Source: Streptomyces canus
GTDB taxonomy: Bacteria; Actinomycetota; Actinomycetes; Streptomycetales; Streptomycetaceae
Length of the DNA: 64,000 nt
Assembly: GCF_001514145.1 (NCBI RefSeq)
Contig: NZ_KQ948685.1
Coordinates: 1 to 64,000 of the forward strand
Direction: 5' to 3'
Shown: positions 61,952 through 64,000 of the stretch, piece after piece
Position numbering within the stretch: the stretch's first letter is position 1
Layout of the letters: every line of letters starts with the position of its first letter
Notes under the pieces: model-generated
Seen by the model: the letters and a program-made list of their open reading frames with translations, nothing else
The model's database searches: none
What the model was told of the DNA's origin: nothing
Position numbers and translations under genes: made by a program

Positions 61952-64000
61952 TCATGCGCCGGCGTGGACGTAGGCGGCCCACAATAGTGGTAGGTGCGTT
62001 CGATCGAGAGGGGGCGGCAGGCCACAGCCGTCCCGGACCTGGCGTACCGCGTCATGCAGGGCCTTGGCTGCCTTGCGGCAGTCCACCCCGGAATCGGTGT
62101 TCAAACCGTCGTAGAAGGCTTTAGCGACGCGGACGGCGACTTGATCGTCAATCTCCCAGAGGGTGCCGATGACGTGGGAGAAGCCGGCAAGTTGAAAGGC
62201 GGAGGTGCGATGGATCGCTTCGTCGAGCAGGCTCGTCGCGTCTACGGCCGCGGTGCGGCAGGCAGACAGGTAGGCCAGCTGCGCCTGATCGAGGTCGACG
62301 GGGGCGAGGCTGGCGACCGTGAGCGGCGCTTTCGCGTGGTCGTGGAGAAGTAGAAGGCTCTTGGACGGATCGGCGGGGTCGCTGGCACCATGGCAGGCGA
62401 AGTGAGCGATGGTGCATTCCGGCAAGTGTGCGAGAACGTTGGTCCTCGTCGGTGTCCGCGCTGCCCAATCTGGAGTCCCCATTTCGGGGTTCGGCTCCCT
62501 CAGCACGATGTGGTTGGGTAGCCGGGCCTGCAGCATCGCGGCTTCCTCCTCGACGAAGTGCAGTCGGCCATGTCCAGGCAGCCCGGGCGTGGTCGGCATG
62601 GCGACGATCAAGGCCCGCGAGGCCGCAGGGGGCGGATCTGGCTGGCTGACAACCTGCTCGCGGGCATAGCGTAGGGCGCGCACGGTGGGCGTGTAGGAAG
62701 AGACCACCCGATCCATCACCGTGCGTCGGTTCGGGTCGTCCGGCCGGTCCTTGTGGTACCCCGCAGCGTGTACGGGGAGCTGCCCCAGCAGCCCGCCCGG
62801 CGCCCACCACACTCGTGGCCATGCCTCCTCGGCATGGCCCTCATGTTCTTGCGAGGGCCGAGCGTGACAGTTCAGGGCAGTCATCACCGGACCAGCCGCA
62901 GCGTCCCACAGCCATTCGAGTATGCGGATGACCGCTGCCTGCGCCTTCACCCGCTCGGCCGCATCCGCCCCTGACGCCGCCAGGCGCTGAGCGGTCCGGA
63001 AAGCGTTGACCTGGGCGATCACGTTCCCCGGGGCGAGTTCGGGCATCGGCACGCTGGTGACGCCCTCGGCGGTCAGTAGAAGGGCGTCACTGCGATAACC
63101 GCTGATGTTGAAGATCGCTACGGGACCTTGCGCGGCCTCGGCCTTCAGTTCATCGACCGAGGGAGGGAGCGCGAAGGAACCGAAGCCCGCGACCTTCCGG
63201 ATCTCGGTGAGGATGGCCATAAACTCCGCTGCGAGTCGGCGTCGGTCCCGCATGTGGCCCGCAGGCTGGTCCAAGCGTTCCCGCAGGTCGATGAAGTCCC
63301 GGGCCAGCTCGGGCTCACGCGTGCGCAGGTCGGCCAGATCGCTTCGGGTCTCCAGCGCCTGGCTGAGCAACACCGCCCTGCCCGCCTCCAGCAGCGCCAG
63401 CGAACGCTCCGCCCGCTCGGTCGCGGTCCCGCCCGGGGCGGCGAGTGCGAGCGCGGCGGCCGTACTCGCCAGACCGGCGAAGCCGCCGACCGCATGTTGC
63501 TGATCCGTGCGCTCCAGTCGGCGCGGTGCCACCTGGGGCAGCAGACGCACCGCTTTCTCGGCCGCCGTTGCCGCCCGCTCGTAGTCGCCAGCTTGTGCCA
63601 GCACACCGGCCGCAGTCCACCCCGCTGCCGCGCGGATCCCGGAAGGTGCGGACCTTGTCTCCAGCGCCCCGGACCAGGCCCTTAGCGCGTCCTCCCGGTC
63701 GGTCACGGCGCCTGCGTGCTCGAACCGCGCGCGCAGCGCTCCCGCGAGATTCGACAGCATCGCCGCGCGGTTGGCGTGGTCGGCAGGGAGGGTGTCTACG
63801 GCTTCCTGGAGGCGGTCGATGGCGGCGTCCAGGTCCGCCACCGCGCTGTCCCGCCCGAACCGGTCCCGCAACGCTCCGGCGAGGTTCGACAGGTACATCA
63901 TGCGGTCGGTGTGGCTGGCGGGGGTGATGTCCACGGCCTCCTGGAGGCGGTCGATCGCAGTGTGCAGGTCCGCCACCGCGCCGCCTTGCCCGAATCGGGT
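61952..64000 (-). CDS. TPR-CHAT caspase-like protease (partial, continues past the window)
   Basis: At least 682 aa; the gene runs on past 64000, because the residues before the GTG at 63976 (TRFGQGGAVADLHTAI) match the internal repeat (RFGRDSAVADLDAAI). Tandem ~43-residue TPR-like units (ADLDAAIDRLQEAVDTLPAD) are followed by a helical linker and a CHAT protease domain. Catalytic His is in IAHFACHGASDPADPSKSLL, Cys in LAYLSACRTAAVDATSLLDE. CHAT proteins are cysteine proteases; TPR-CHAT proteins act as activated peptidases in several bacterial immune systems. Target and trigger unknown; no effector partner is visible here. Confidence 0.85.
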   Translation of the reverse strand, partial: TRFGQGGAVADLHTAIDRLQEAVDITPASHTDRMMYLSNLAGALRDRFGRDSAVADLDAAIDRLQEAVDTLPADHANRAAMLSNLAGALRARFEHAGAVTDREDALRAWSGALETRSAPSGIRAAAGWTAAGVLAQAGDYERAATAAEKAVRLLPQVAPRRLERTDQQHAVGGFAGLASTAAALALAAPGGTATERAERSLALLEAGRAVLLSQALETRSDLADLRTREPELARDFIDLRERLDQPAGHMRDRRRLAAEFMAILTEIRKVAGFGSFALPPSVDELKAEAAQGPVAIFNISGYRSDALLLTAEGVTSVPMPELAPGNVIAQVNAFRTAQRLAASGADAAERVKAQAAVIRILEWLWDAAAGPVMTALNCHARPSQEHEGHAEEAWPRVWWAPGGLLGQLPVHAAGYHKDRPDDPNRRTVMDRVVSSYTPTVRALRYAREQVVSQPDPPPAASRALIVAMPTTPGLPGHGRLHFVEEEAAMLQARLPNHIVLREPNPEMGTPDWAARTPTRTNVLAHLPECTIAHFACHGASDPADPSKSLLLLHDHAKAPLTVASLAPVDLDQAQLAYLSACRTAAVDATSLLDEAIHRTSAFQLAGFSHVIGTLWEIDDQVAVRVAKAFYDGLNTDSGVDCRKAAKALHDAVRQVRDGCGLPPPLDRTHLPLLWAAYVHAGA

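Overview
The window is very GC-rich, uses GTG starts freely and favours G/C at third codon positions. Together with the protein families present, this points to a Streptomyces or close relative. No rRNA, tRNA, CRISPR array or housekeeping operon was seen. The content is accessory: insertion sequences, a transposon, recombinase remnants, NTPase and nuclease systems, and a possible telomere-type cassette. This suits a chromosome arm or a large (possibly linear) plasmid. That placement is inference.

Layout. 1-10.3 kb: a NACHT NTPase with an odd dipeptide-repeat tail, then an IS cluster (IS256 fragment, frameshifted ISAzo13-type element, an IS5-type element with a HAD phosphatase, and an IS5-type element with a small acidic ORF inserted in codon 8 of a broken NB-ARC gene). 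10.3-19.7 kb: two hypothetical genes, recombinase remnants, a divergent MFS exporter/tandem-Lrp regulator pair, gene fragments, and a pentapeptide-like repeat protein. 20-24.6 kb: a large tandem-Phd/DnaB-like protein overlapping a ~190-aa HTH protein (architecturally like Tap-Tpg telomere pairs), two hypotheticals and a 69-nt perfect palindrome. 25-35.2 kb: an XRE-STAND-repeat protein, a three-gene SMC-like ATPase/PD-(D/E)XK nuclease operon (ABC-three-component type), a zinc-ribbon protein, a GNAT-like protein and an AlbA_2 protein. 35.4-37.7 kb: a serine recombinase with a repeated motif upstream, and a divergent HxlR/DsbA pair. 37.8-40.4 kb: a lower-GC overlapping two-gene unit coding for a winged-helix-like protein and a restriction-nuclease-like protein.

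40,708-51,403 is a delimited 10.7-kb Tn3-family transposon with 37-bp inverted repeats and a CAGTA target duplication. It carries a frameshifted tnpA, a TnpI-type tyrosine recombinase with an upstream core-site palindrome, and a pectate-lyase-fold cargo protein. The recombinase gene is split by three nested insertions, one of them an IS5-type element carrying an APH-like kinase. 52-61 kb: a small membrane/soluble gene pair and a 7.4-kb SpvB/VCBS/RHS protein with an unrecognised C-terminal domain. 61-64 kb: a decayed integrase and a TPR-CHAT protease that runs off the window.

How genes may work together. Several NTPase or protease sensors (NACHT, XRE-STAND, TPR-CHAT, dead NB-ARC) sit with two nuclease-containing operons, as in defence islands. 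The mobile elements explain most of the pseudogenes. Many of those can be rebuilt in frame by removing the insertions.
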